A stretch of 64,000 nucleotides of DNA from Bog-756 sp963727955 (GTDB lineage Bacteria; Actinomycetota; Acidimicrobiia; Acidimicrobiales; RAAP-2). Of the stretch, positions 8,982 to 18,168 are shown one piece after another (position 1 is the first letter of the stretch; each line of letters begins with the position of its first letter). The position numbers and the translations under genes were made by a program. Below the pieces are notes generated by a model, which was given only the letters and a program-made list of their open reading frames with translations, did not search any database and was not told the DNA's origin. Location: contig CAVSII010000008.1 of assembly GCA_963727955.1 (NCBI GenBank), positions 215,511 to 279,510 on the forward strand. Direction: 5' to 3'.

Positions 8982-10333
8982 GTGCACGGGAGCGGCGCGA
9001 TGCGCCCGAGGATGTGCCGGTGGAATCATCGGGAGAGTCGGTGGCCTCGCCGTCGGGCAGCATCCCTGGGCAGCTGCTGGTCGGACGGTGGCGAGACCCT
9101 GCGGTTATCGCCGTGGGTCTGGTCGCCCTGGCCGCCGGATTCGGGCAGTTCGGCCTGACCGCAACCCTTGGTGACGTGGCCAAGCATTTCGGCCACGTCA
9201 CCAACGGAGTCTCGATCACCGACCAGGCCGGCCTTTCGGGCACGGAGCTCGGCATAGGTCTGGCCATCATCCGACTCGCCTCACTGGGCGGAATGCCGTT
9301 GGCCGGAATGGCCGACCGGGTGGGCCGACGAAAAGTGATCCTGGTGGCCTGTGGCCTCGGACTGGCCATCACCGCAGCCTCGGCGGCAAGCCCGAACTTT
9401 TGGTGGTTCGTGATCATCTTCGCTCTGGGCCGACCACTGCTGTCGGCGGCATACGCAGTGGCTCAGGTAGGGGCGGCCGAAGAGACCGACTCCGCCCAGC
9501 GTGCGGCGGCGGTGGCCCTGGTGGCTGCCGGGTATGCGGTCGGTGCCGGGGCCACGGCCGTTCTCTACGGACTGGCCGGCACCACGCTGGGTTATCAAGG
9601 AATTCTCGTTCTGGCCCTGGTGCCCCTGGCCCTCCTGCCCCTCGCCGCACGCTGGGTACGCGAACCCGACCGGTTCGTACGAGCCAGCGAATCTCCTGAG
9701 CGACGCCGACCGGTCATTGGCGCCGTGGCCCGTCCCTTCCGGAAGCGCCTACTCATCGTGGTGGCCCTGGCCTTCAGTCTGGCCGTGATATCCGGGCCGG
9801 CCAACAGCTTCGTGTTCCTCTACGCCCAGAACGTCAAGAAGTTTCCGGGGTACGCAGAATCGACCATGGTGGTGGGCGCCGGAATTCTCGGCTTTGGTGG
9901 CCTTCTGGCCGGCGTGCGGCTGGCTGATCGGATCGGGCGCCGCCCGACGGCCATGGGGGCGATGCTGTGCATCGGGGTGTCCGGTCTGCTGTGCTACAGC
10001 GGCGGAAGCGTGCTCCTGGTTGTGGGCTATCTGACCGGCATCACGGCCGGCGGGGTCATAGCTCCTGCCGCCGGGGCATTCGTCAACGAGCTCTTCCCGA
10101 CCTCGGTGCGGGCCTCCGTGGCCGGCTGGAACGTGGCCGGGGCCGTGCTGGGCGCAGTGGCAGGGCTGGTGCTCTTCGGAGCCGTGGCTGACGTGGGAAA
10201 TCGGTTTGCACCGGCGGCCCTGGTGACGTTCCTGCCCGCCATGGCCATGAGTTCTCTGGTCTGGCTCCTGCCGGAAACCCGCGGCCGCGAGCCCGAATCG
10301 CTGTGGCCCAGTGTCCCTGTGGAGTCGACCTGA
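8978..10333 (+). CDS. Major facilitator superfamily transporter
   Basis: 451 residues with about 12 membrane helices. MFS signatures are present: ADRVGRRKVI between helices 2 and 3, the related ADRIGRRPTAMG in the second half, and a terminal PETRGREPE like that of sugar-porter-type MFS members. The N-terminal 40 residues are hydrophilic. It overlaps the preceding gene by GTGA and the next by TGATG, so it is probably co-translated with both. Substrate unknown; there is no adjacent enzyme gene to suggest one. Confidence 0.9.
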   Translation: MSARERRDAPEDVPVESSGESVASPSGSIPGQLLVGRWRDPAVIAVGLVALAAGFGQFGLTATLGDVAKHFGHVTNGVSITDQAGLSGTELGIGLAIIRLASLGGMPLAGMADRVGRRKVILVACGLGLAITAASAASPNFWWFVIIFALGRPLLSAAYAVAQVGAAEETDSAQRAAAVALVAAGYAVGAGATAVLYGLAGTTLGYQGILVLALVPLALLPLAARWVREPDRFVRASESPERRRPVIGAVARPFRKRLLIVVALAFSLAVISGPANSFVFLYAQNVKKFPGYAESTMVVGAGILGFGGLLAGVRLADRIGRRPTAMGAMLCIGVSGLLCYSGGSVLLVVGYLTGITAGGVIAPAAGAFVNELFPTSVRASVAGWNVAGAVLGAVAGLVLFGAVADVGNRFAPAALVTFLPAMAMSSLVWLLPETRGREPESLWPSVPVEST

Positions 10334-10758
10334 TGGAGAACCGGGTGCGACGGATTCCGTCCTGGAGGCTCGGCACCGGAGTCCTGTTGGCAGGCGTGGC
10401 CTACGCCGTCGTGGCCTCGTTCACCACGCCGTTCACCCTAGGTGCGGAGGTGGTGACGGCTCTCCCCATCGGGCTCGCCGCCGTGGTCTTTGGGTTGCGC
10501 ATGCGTTGGCCACAGCGCGCTAAGGGCATTCCGGCCGGCGACCCCACCGCAGCGTCGGCCTCGACCGGCCGCTGGTCGTTGGTGTGGCTGGGCCTAGCCG
10601 GCTCGGTCGTGGGCTGGGAACTCTTCGTCTACAGCCAAGTGCCTCGTCATCTGCACCCCACCTTGAGCGCGCTCATCGATGCAGTGGACGACAGTCACCT
10701 GGGTAAGACCTTGTTGTTCGGATTGTGGCTCCTCCTCGGGTGGTACCTCCTCCAATGA
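10333..10758 (+). CDS. Small hypothetical membrane protein
   Basis: 141 residues with about four hydrophobic segments (residues about 15-35, 40-58, 80-98 and a C-terminal run LLFGLWLLLGWYLLQ). The ATG at 10333 shares one base with the stop of the MFS gene (TGATG). The end of the gene overlaps the next start by ATGA. I recognise no family. Its position in the coupled cassette suggests a role linked to the transporter, which is inference. Confidence 0.75.
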   Translation: MENRVRRIPSWRLGTGVLLAGVAYAVVASFTTPFTLGAEVVTALPIGLAAVVFGLRMRWPQRAKGIPAGDPTAASASTGRWSLVWLGLAGSVVGWELFVYSQVPRHLHPTLSALIDAVDDSHLGKTLLFGLWLLLGWYLLQ

Positions 10759-10955
10759 CAACCCGGGACTGGACGCTGGTGGTGTGGGCCGTGTTGGCAG
10801 TGGCCTTGGCTGCCCTGGTCGTCATCAGCCATCTTTCGGAGGGGCGGCTTCCCACCCTGAGCTCAGCCATCCGTCGGCTCACCGCCCGACCGGTGGGCCG
10901 GGGACTGCTACTGGTGGGTTGGATGTGGCTCGGATGGCACGCCTTCGCCCGCTAG
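10755..10955 (+). CDS. Very small two-helix membrane protein (DUF6186-like)
   Basis: 66 residues: helix 1 (LVVWAVLAVALAALVVIS), a central basic stretch (PTLSSAIRRLTARPVGRG) and helix 2 ending WMWLGWHAFAR. The central PTLxxxxRR and the final W-x-W-L-G-W-H-x-x-A-R resemble small actinobacterial membrane proteins catalogued as DUF6186; that match is from memory and modest. Start ATG overlaps the preceding stop by ATGA, the fourth coupled gene of the cassette. Confidence 0.7.
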   Translation: MTTRDWTLVVWAVLAVALAALVVISHLSEGRLPTLSSAIRRLTARPVGRGLLLVGWMWLGWHAFAR

Positions 10956-11020
10956 GAGGGCGCGTCTGAGCGGCGGGAGGTACGGTGTCCCCCGCCCGGT
11001 TCGGATGACTTCGTGAGATC

Positions 11021-11037
11021 CTGACCGTTCGGGTCAG
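11021..11037 (+). terminator. Possible terminator hairpin after the 8.2-10.9 kb cassette
   Basis: CTGACC and GGTCAG form a 6-bp stem around a GTTCG loop, 66 bases after the last cassette gene and before the next gene. There is no T-run. Weak evidence, given mainly because of position. Confidence 0.3.
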
Positions 11038-11094
11038 CCGATCGGCGCTCATGATCACTGCTCACAAATGCATTGGCTCACGGGGGGTCTGGAC

Positions 11095-12063
11095 GTGGAA
11101 GAACTCGAGGGACGCATGGCGGTGGTCACCGGTGGCGGCAGCGGAATCGGCCGTCAGCTGGTCTGCCAACTGGCTGCTTCGGGGTGTCACGTGGCTACGT
11201 GCGACGTCTCCACCGAGGCATTGGTCGAGACCCGGGCACTGGCCCTCCAGTCAGCTCCCACCGGCGTCGCCGTTGTGACCTTCGAGGCAGACGTGGCCGA
11301 TGAGCAGCAGATCCTTCTCTTCCGTGAGGCCGTCGGGTCCCAGTTCACGACCTCGCACATCAATCTGCTGTTCAACAATGCCGGAATCAGCGGTGGGGGG
11401 AGCTTCGTCACCGGTGATCGGACGGAGTGGGATCAGACCTTCGCCGTCGACTGGGGAGGTATCTACCTCACTACACGGGTGTTCCTTCCCATGCTCATGC
11501 GGGCCGACGAGGGACATCTCATCAATGTCAGCAGCATCAACGGATTGTGGGCTTCGGTAGGACCGTCCACGCCTCATACGGCATACAGCACGGCCAAATT
11601 CGCTGTGCGTGGCTTCACCGAAGCCCTCATCACCGACTTCCGGCTCAACGCCCCCCATCTTCGAGCGTCGGTGGTGATGCCCGGCCATATCGGTACGTCG
11701 ATCATCATCAATTCCAACAAAGCCCACGGTGTCGATCCCGATGCGATGGACAGCGCCCAACTGTCCAAGCTCCGCCAGCAGCTGGTCGGAAGTGGGATGC
11801 CCGTGGCTGATCTTTCCGATGATGATCTGCGCAGCGGGATCAGGATGATTGGGGAGGTGTTCCGGGACGGAGCCCCGACAAGCGCAGCTGAGGCAGCAAC
11901 CATCATCCTGAACGGTGTCAGGAACAACGAGTGGCGGATCCTGGTGGGCGAGGACGCCGAGGCACTCGACGTTCAGATACGTGCCGAGCCCGATCGGGTC
12001 TATGACCGGGCCTTCTGGGACGAGCTACGGGAACGTGGACTTTTCGGGATGTTTCCGGGATGA
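11095..12063 (+). CDS. Short-chain dehydrogenase/reductase
   Basis: 322-residue classical SDR. The cofactor loop is TGGGSGIG near residue 13, NNAGIS follows strand 4, the catalytic serine lies in NVSSINGLW and the catalytic pair in AYSTAKFAV (Y-x3-K). Longer than the usual 250 residues because of a C-terminal extension after residue 200 (insert with SAQLSKLRQQL and a final FWDELRERGLFGMFPG) as in SDRs annotated next to CoA-ester or hydroxy-lipid metabolism. GTG at 11095 is used since GGGGGG lies seven bases upstream; ATG at 11068 is an alternative. The gene stands alone. Substrate unknown. Confidence 0.88.
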   Translation: MEELEGRMAVVTGGGSGIGRQLVCQLAASGCHVATCDVSTEALVETRALALQSAPTGVAVVTFEADVADEQQILLFREAVGSQFTTSHINLLFNNAGISGGGSFVTGDRTEWDQTFAVDWGGIYLTTRVFLPMLMRADEGHLINVSSINGLWASVGPSTPHTAYSTAKFAVRGFTEALITDFRLNAPHLRASVVMPGHIGTSIIINSNKAHGVDPDAMDSAQLSKLRQQLVGSGMPVADLSDDDLRSGIRMIGEVFRDGAPTSAAEAATIILNGVRNNEWRILVGEDAEALDVQIRAEPDRVYDRAFWDELRERGLFGMFPG

Positions 12064-12420
12064 AGGGCGAATCGCCTAGTGGCTCGATGGGCATACCCGC
12101 GCAGCGCACCTGCTCCCGCTCCCGAGCCCGTCGGCCAGGAAGGTTGCCGCTGGTCAGGAGGCCTCCTGCTCGGCCCATGGCATGAGCTCCCGGTCACCCC
12201 GCGGTCGCCACAATTGACCGATCACAGCCGGCCACCCGTCGGGCCTCTCCCGTCCAACACCCCGAGTGGGCGATGTCGCCTCCAAGACTCTCAACTTCAA
12301 GTAGATCTAGAGACCATTAGTTAAGGTGACGTTGAGATTTAGGTTGAGGTTGAGGGTAGAAGCTGCGCCGTCTCCCCTGCCTCAGAGGCATACCTGTCGC
12401 AGAGGGACGTCCCCACCGCC

Positions 12421-12438
12421 ACGGGTGGGACCACCCGT
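12421..12438. other. Perfect hairpin in the gene-poor region
   Basis: ACGGGTGG and CCACCCGT are perfectly complementary and separated by GA, giving a 7-bp stem with a GGAC tetraloop. It lies 358 bases after the SDR stop. It may be part of a larger structured RNA or a transcription end; the bases after it (CTTAGGG) are not a T-run. Confidence 0.35.
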
Positions 12439-13276
12439 CTTAGGGAGCGACCCTTGGCTTTCCTAATTTTGGGAAATGGCTCCTTCTACCGCCTGTAGGC
12501 GATAGGACCTCGCCGGTGATATCGGGCCCAGCCGATAAAATGGCCAGATTGGAAAAAGCAGCCAACAAGGGGCAGGGTTCGCCGTTTAGGGCCATAGTCC
12601 CCGCCCCCGAGGACAGTGTCCGACGAATTGGGACCATCCCTGGAAACCGGTGCGTCAGCTCGGACAGGGCCAACTGACGCCCGAGGCGAGCCGAAGCCGG
12701 ACCGAGGTAGTGATGTCGGAAATCGGTGAAGGACAGGGTTTGGATGACCCGGGGCCCCCTAAGGCTCTCCCGGTTACATCGGATGGCCCGTCCGGGGAAG
12801 CCTCTTCAGCAGGTTCCTTCGATCGGAGAAGGCCTCATGCTGATGGCGGCCAGCCAGAAAAGCGGCGCACCAGGATCGGTGGTTCCGTTGCCGTAGTTAG
12901 CAGCAGGGTACGAGCCCGCACCGACCGCAGCCGTGCGCGTGCGGATTCTCGACCCGCAAGCCACCTGATGATTGGACCGTCCGCATCAGCAGTGGTTGAA
13001 CGTCACACCCGCCATACCGTCCCCGATGATCCACCCGGAGCGGGCACCGGCGCCCTCACCGCAGTCGACAGTGCCACCGGGCACCTTCATGACCTGCCGG
13101 AGAGCCGAGTGCCACCGGACAGCTGATCAGGCGTACACCCGTCGAAGATTCAAATGGCTTCCGATCGACGACCGCCACTTGTCGCGTTGGCTCTGGAGGC
13201 CCATACGACGTGATCGCAGTGGGGCCCACGCGGTAGCGGCGAGCACCACTGCCGTTGTGGGAACGGAAAATATTGT

Positions 13277-13309
13277 CCGAGGATGACCCGAGGATGACCC
13301 GAGGATGAG
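13277..13309. repeat. Three tandem 11-bp repeats
   Basis: The unit CCGAGGATGAC occurs three times head to tail at 13277, 13288 and 13299; the third copy differs only in its last base (G). There is no gene around it. An 11-bp period is close to one helical turn, so a protein-binding array is conceivable, but replication slippage explains it equally well. Confidence 0.8.
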
Positions 13310-14162
13310 TAGTGGTACCACCCGAGCGGCTCACGCCGACTGGCGACTCATTGTGTAGTTGGAGCGGAACGACGTCGCCACGCTGTCAGCCCGAATGGCC
13401 TCGGCCAACGCCACTAATCCGAGCTCCCATGTGACACATTCCGGTCGGTTGGTCGACACTTTCAGCGGCGAAGCTCTTGATCCCAAAGGTTGCGAACGGC
13501 CACGCGACGACTTATGCGTCATGGCGTGCTTCCTCGTGGCCACGTGCCCCCCTTTCCGGTACCGCTTCGGCCCGGAGCCCTCTCCATCGTCCCCGCCATC
13601 TGACTACCCCGGAAAGGTCGCCGCAAATCGACGCCGCGTGCTGAGCTCCCCCGGACAAGAGAGACGGTTTGAGCGCCGACCGGCCTGGTTCGGACCAGAA
13701 CGCAGATGGGCCATTTGTCCACCGGGGAGGCACGACCTGCCGGATGGGCAGGCCCTTACGAGACCGAGTTCGCGAAAGCGTCACACTCGACGCCGTTCTG
13801 AAAAGTAGAGACAGCCCACCGGCTGGCCAGCGGGTCTGCAGATCCATCACCGGGGTCCTTGACCAGGGCGAGTTGACCACTGGAGGCAACCCCGGCTCGG
13901 AGGCCTGACAGCGCCATTGACCGCCGCCATTGACCGCCCCAATTCGGTCCTGCTGGTCCTAGTGGCCGTGACGCCGCCCCTGAAGCCATATCCCGTTGAG
14001 CCCTTCTTGCAGGTCACCTGGTCGCAGCACGCACCTACCCGGCCGTATACCGATACCAGTACGGGGTGGCTGCAACTGCCGCAGCCCTTGACGCCAGGGG
14101 CTTACCCGAGGGCGTCCATCCGGAAACCTCATTCGTGGGTGGACGGCCTAGGCGCACTTGTG

Positions 14163-15629
14163 TCAGGGTCCGGTGCGAAAAACGGCTTTGGTCTGGACCA
14201 TCTCCTCGATTCCGGCACGGCCTCCCTCCCGCCCGAAACCGCTCTGCTTGTATCCACCAAACGGTGTCGACGCCGACATCCCACCGATCCCGTTGACGAC
14301 AACCGTCCCCACCTGGAGCTCGGTGGTCAGTCGCTCGATGCGGGATTGATCCTGCGTATGGATATAGGCGGCCAGCCCGAAAGCGCTGTCGTTGGCCTTG
14401 GCGATGACCTCGTCCTCAGACGAGAAACGCAGAACCGCCTGGACGGGTCCGAAGACCTCCTCCCGGGCCAGAGCGCTGGCCTGATCGACGTCGCCGAACA
14501 CGGTGGGGGCCACGAACCATCCGTCTGCCAGTTCACCCCCCATGCGCACGCCGCCGGTCAGGAGGGTGGCGCCGTCCGATTGGGCCTGCCCTATGACCCC
14601 CAAGATTCTCTCCATAGCTCGCTCGGTTACCACGGGACCGACAAAAGTGTCCGGATCCAGGGGGTCGCCGATGCGGAGCGCGGCCAGCCGGGCCAGCAGA
14701 CGGTCGACAACCTCGTCGTAGACATCCTCGTGGAGGTACAGGCGAGTGGGAAGAGCGCAGCCCTGACCGGACAGGAGGGCGGTTCCGGCCAAGGCTGCCA
14801 CGCTGGCGGCGACGTCCAGGTCGGCATCGGGAAAAACCAGGTTGGGAGACTTTCCGCCGAGTTCCAGAGTCAGTGGGGTCAGGTTGCGGGCTGCGCTCGA
14901 CATCAGAGCGCGGGCTGTCCCGATTCCCCCGGTGAAACTGATCTTGTCGATGCCGGCATGGGACGCCAGACACGCTCCCGTGTCCGCTCCCCCGACCACG
15001 ACGTTGACCACCCCGGCAGGGATTCCCGCTTCAAGGGCCAGTTCGGCAAATCGAAACATCCCGAAGGGAGCGATTTCGGGCGGCTTCACGACCACGGCAT
15101 TGCCGGCAGCCAGCGCCGGCCCGCACTTTTGACCCATCCCCATCATCGAGCCGTTCCATGGCGGCATCACCGCTATGACCCCGTAGGGTTCCAATCGGAC
15201 TGTGACCTCATGGGTGCCGTCGCGACTCACTTCGCCGGGCAGGTTGTCGGCCCACCCGGCGTAGTAACGCACCCACGAAGCGGTGTAACGGCCGGGGTTG
15301 ATAACGCTGACCGGCGTCCCGTTGTCGAGCGCAGCAAGTTCAGCCGCCTCGGCACTGTGGTCGTCGATCAATTGGGCCAAGCGATAGAGGAGTGAGGCGC
15401 GGCGACCGGGAGCCAGGCCGGCCCACGAGGGAGCGGCGGCCCGCGCCGCGGTCACCGCCCGGTCGACGTCGTGGACACCGGCCAGGCCGACATCCGCCTG
15501 CACACGACCGGTGGCCGCGTAGCGGTGCTGATAGGTTCCGGCAGCATCACTCGGGCACCATTCGCCTCCGATGAGATGACCTTGAGCGGCCAGCCGACGT
15601 ACTGTGTGCGACGCGGGAGTCGAGATCAT
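14163..15629 (-). CDS. Aldehyde dehydrogenase family protein
   Basis: 488-residue NAD(P)-dependent ALDH. Visible landmarks in order: PPWNGSM with the oxyanion asparagine, the cofactor segment KPPEIAPFG, FTGGIGTARALM, the general base in LELGGKSPNLVF, the nucleophile in GQGCALPTRL, EEVFGPVQAVLRF, and the C-terminal PFGGYKQSGFGREGG. All catalytic residues are present. ATG at 15629 gives the usual N-terminus; the frame stays open to 15764 but that part has no family similarity. It is divergent from an SDR gene across 128 bases, which suggests paired alcohol/aldehyde oxidation. Substrate unknown. Confidence 0.93.
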   Translation of the reverse strand: MISTPASHTVRRLAAQGHLIGGEWCPSDAAGTYQHRYAATGRVQADVGLAGVHDVDRAVTAARAAAPSWAGLAPGRRASLLYRLAQLIDDHSAEAAELAALDNGTPVSVINPGRYTASWVRYYAGWADNLPGEVSRDGTHEVTVRLEPYGVIAVMPPWNGSMMGMGQKCGPALAAGNAVVVKPPEIAPFGMFRFAELALEAGIPAGVVNVVVGGADTGACLASHAGIDKISFTGGIGTARALMSSAARNLTPLTLELGGKSPNLVFPDADLDVAASVAALAGTALLSGQGCALPTRLYLHEDVYDEVVDRLLARLAALRIGDPLDPDTFVGPVVTERAMERILGVIGQAQSDGATLLTGGVRMGGELADGWFVAPTVFGDVDQASALAREEVFGPVQAVLRFSSEDEVIAKANDSAFGLAAYIHTQDQSRIERLTTELQVGTVVVNGIGGMSASTPFGGYKQSGFGREGGRAGIEEMVQTKAVFRTGP

Positions 15630-15757
15630 CGCCCATCCGGTTGGGTGTAGGAGCGGGTGATCCTGCCACGCAGGGCGGCCCCGGTGATCCCAGCCCCACG
15701 CAGCATTTCCACCGGGTTCACAGTACCGGGCCCGATCACAGCCGGTACCGTCGAGGT

Positions 15758-16465
15758 ATGGCACATCTTGATGGTCGGGTTGCTCTGGTTTCGGGGGCGT
15801 CCGGGGGCATCGGCAGTGCGGTGGCCGACCGCCTGGCCGCCGACGGTGCGTCCGTTGTACGCAGTGATGTTCGTGCCCCTGTCGACGGCATCGTCTGCGA
15901 CGTCCGTGATGAGGCGTCGTGCGCTCAGGCGGTATCGCAGGTGTTGGCTTCCTATGGCCAATTGGACATCCTGGTCAACGTGGCCGGCATCGGGATGGCG
16001 TCGCTGGTCGGCGATCTGGAGCCCTCCGTGTGGCGAGACATCATCGAGGTGAACCTGACCGGCACCTTCCTGCTCAGCCAGAAGGCGCTGCCCGCTCTTC
16101 TCCGGGGAAAGGGATCCATCGTCAACATGGCCTCGGTGGCCGGGCTGCGAGCGACGCCGTACAACGCGGCCTACTGCGCCTCAAAAGGAGGCGTGATCAT
16201 GCTCACCAAGTCAATGGCCATCGAGCTGGCCCCGCTGGGCGTCCGGGTCAATGCGGTGTGCCCGGCTGCGGTGGACACGCCCATGCTGCGCTCCTTCGCC
16301 CTGCCCGAGGGGGCCGATCTGGGCCTTCTGGCCCGGGCCGCCTCACCCATGGGTGCCGTCATCGAACCGGGGGAAGTGGCATCGGCGGTGGCCTATCTGG
16401 CCTCGGACGAGGCGGCCAGCGTGACCGGCACCACCCTGGTCATCGATGGAGCGGCCAGCGCCTGA
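15758..16465 (+). CDS. Short-chain dehydrogenase/reductase (FabG-like)
   Basis: 235-residue SDR starting MAHLDGRVALVSGASGGIGS. Motifs: SGASGGIG cofactor loop, NVAGIG in place of NNAG, NMASVAGL with the catalytic serine, YCASKGG with the Y-x3-K pair, and the C-terminal SDEAASVTGTTLVIDGAAS typical of FabG-like enzymes. The start at 15758 has GAGG one to two bases too close for an ideal site, but the frame upstream has no similarity. Its last 26 bases overlap the end of the converging amidohydrolase gene, so the two transcripts are antisense at their ends. Confidence 0.9.
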   Translation: MAHLDGRVALVSGASGGIGSAVADRLAADGASVVRSDVRAPVDGIVCDVRDEASCAQAVSQVLASYGQLDILVNVAGIGMASLVGDLEPSVWRDIIEVNLTGTFLLSQKALPALLRGKGSIVNMASVAGLRATPYNAAYCASKGGVIMLTKSMAIELAPLGVRVNAVCPAAVDTPMLRSFALPEGADLGLLARAASPMGAVIEPGEVASAVAYLASDEAASVTGTTLVIDGAASA

Positions 16466-18167
16466 CCGAGCCGAGCGAGACTGTTTCGGTATCCGCTCCT
16501 GAGCGAAGGACCCTGCCCGGCCGGCGTCCCGTGACAATGCCATTGCGAACGACCTCCTCGCCGGCGATGTAGACGCCCACCACGCCACGGGAACCAGCCG
16601 TGAGGCGCTCTCCCCCACCCGGCAGGTCGGCCACCAGCCGGGCCGGCTCGCTGCCCACGGTCAGAGGGTCGAACACCACCATGTCGGCGTGCCATCCCTC
16701 GGCCAGTCTTCCCCGGCCCCGCAGTCCGTAATGACGGGCCGGTCGGTCTGTCATCATCGCCACCGCCTCCTCCATCCGAAGCAATCCCCGCTGGCGGACC
16801 ACCTCGCTCAGCACACGTGTGGGGTAGTTGGCATGGCACATCAGATCGAGGTGGGCACCGGCGTCAGAACCGCCGAGCATGACCCGAGGGTCCTTCCACA
16901 CCTCCACCCTGGCTCGCCATCCCTCGTCGCTCTGGCCCAGGCCGGGGGTGAGTGACGGGAGAACGACGTAGAGGGTGAGCCCGTCCCGCAGGACCACGTC
17001 GATGAGAACGTCGATGACGTCCGTACCCCTTTGGTCGGCGATGGAGCCCAGGGACCGTCCGACCCAGGAGGATTCGGAGTCGGCCACCTCCATGAGGCTG
17101 AAGTCGGCCAGCACGCCGAGGGCCCGGTCGGCCATCTTCTGGGCAGCCGCCCGCAGGGCGGCACGCGTGGTCGGATCGGCAACGGCCTCCCCGCGCCCAT
17201 CGCCGTCCAGCATCAGGACCTCCGACCAGACCGGCAGACCGGCGAGGACGGTGGTGGCCCGCATACGCATCATGTCGGGCAAGGCCAAAGCCACGACGTA
17301 TGCGCCGCGCCGGGCAGCCAGGTCGGACGCCCGGAGCTGGCCGGCGAAGATCTCCTCGGAGGCCAGACTCCCGAGGAGGTTCCAGTTCAGGGGACGGTCG
17401 GCGGCCAGTGACATGTCGGCCATGAGGTTCATACGGTCCTCGGGGATGGGCCCGACCGTCGGGATGAACTCGAGCGTGGTTCCTTCGTGGTCGCGCACGG
17501 CGGCGGCCAGTCTCACGAACTCCTCACGAGCGGCGCAGGTAGAAGGAACAGGGTGGTGATCGCCATCGAGGTGTCCCTCACCGAGAGACGACGAGAACCC
17601 GAGTGCGCCACCTCTGACCGACTCGGAAACCAGTTCGGCCATGGCGACCAGTTGCTCGGCATCCGCCGGCTCGCTACTGGCCGCTGCTCCCATCACCACC
17701 CGGCGGACGGTCGAGTGTCCGACCAGGAACCCGGCGTTGACGGAAAGGCCCTGATCGATCCGGTCGAGGTACTGAGCAAAGGACCGCCACCGCCAGGGTC
17801 CCACTCCTTCGAGAGCTGCCAGCGGGATGCCTTCGACCACCGCCATCATCCGCTGGATGTACCCGGCATCGTCGGCTCCGAGCGGGGCGATCGAGAATCC
17901 ACAGTTTCCGCCCACCACGGTGGTCACCCCATGAACGGCCGACGGGCTGGCGGTGGGATCCCACAGGAGCTGTGCGTCGTAATGGGTGTGGATGTCGATG
18001 AAGCCGGGGCAGACGACGTTCCCGCCGACGTCGATCTCCACGGCACCGTTGTGATCGATCTCCCCGATCGCCGCCACCCTTCCGGCACGGATTCCTACGT
18101 CGGCCAGGCGGCCCGGCGCTCCCGTTCCGTCCACCACAAACCCGCCCCGCAGCACGGAATCGAGCAA
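16440..18167 (-). CDS. D-aminoacylase-like amidohydrolase (N-acyl-D-amino-acid deacylase family)
   Basis: 575 residues of the amidohydrolase superfamily. The first metal motif is PGFIDIHTHYDAQLLWDP near residues 53-70, a second conserved block is HGVTTVVGGNCGF near 80-92, and the late metal aspartate is in LGGSDAGAHLD. The short beta-rich ends (LRGGFVVDGTG at the start, ADMVVFDPLTVG near the end) build the second domain of D-aminoacylases. It starts with TTG two bases after the stop of the upstream amidohydrolase-2 gene, so both are probably one operon. It resembles the divergent gene at 19686. Actual substrate (N-acyl amine, lactam, imide) is unknown. Confidence 0.9.
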   Translation of the reverse strand: MLDSVLRGGFVVDGTGAPGRLADVGIRAGRVAAIGEIDHNGAVEIDVGGNVVCPGFIDIHTHYDAQLLWDPTASPSAVHGVTTVVGGNCGFSIAPLGADDAGYIQRMMAVVEGIPLAALEGVGPWRWRSFAQYLDRIDQGLSVNAGFLVGHSTVRRVVMGAAASSEPADAEQLVAMAELVSESVRGGALGFSSSLGEGHLDGDHHPVPSTCAAREEFVRLAAAVRDHEGTTLEFIPTVGPIPEDRMNLMADMSLAADRPLNWNLLGSLASEEIFAGQLRASDLAARRGAYVVALALPDMMRMRATTVLAGLPVWSEVLMLDGDGRGEAVADPTTRAALRAAAQKMADRALGVLADFSLMEVADSESSWVGRSLGSIADQRGTDVIDVLIDVVLRDGLTLYVVLPSLTPGLGQSDEGWRARVEVWKDPRVMLGGSDAGAHLDLMCHANYPTRVLSEVVRQRGLLRMEEAVAMMTDRPARHYGLRGRGRLAEGWHADMVVFDPLTVGSEPARLVADLPGGGERLTAGSRGVVGVYIAGEEVVRNGIVTGRRPGRVLRSGADTETVSLGSVRRWPLHR

Positions 18168-18168
18168 C

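Larger units (their letters stand above)
12064..14162. other. Gene-poor 2.1 kb region
   Basis: No open frame here has convincing codon use, a family signature or a good start on either strand; the longest frames (12650-13126, 13359-13808 plus; 13512-13889 minus) read as low-information sequence. The region holds several small hairpins (12421-12438, CGCCTGTAGGCG near 12490), an A/T-richer patch with AGGTTGAGGTTGAGGG near 12341, and three tandem 11-bp repeats at 13277-13309. It could carry an untranslated RNA, a decayed mobile element or long regulatory DNA; I cannot decide between these. Confidence 0.5.

Noticed and set aside
12640..12800. Decayed group II intron in the gene-poor region
   Set aside because: Only a vague resemblance of the wording to domain I; no domain V, no reverse transcriptase remnant, no exon comparison.
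13277..13309. CRISPR array
   Set aside because: The 11-bp units are directly adjacent with no spacers, and no cas genes are in the window.
12650..13808. Two hypothetical proteins (12650-13126 and 13359-13808)
   Set aside because: No ribosome binding site, no family resemblance, Arg/Ser/Pro-rich random-looking composition and competing frames on both strands.
13917..15395. 492-residue open frame on the plus strand
   Set aside because: Opposite the aldehyde dehydrogenase, whose catalytic motifs are all present.
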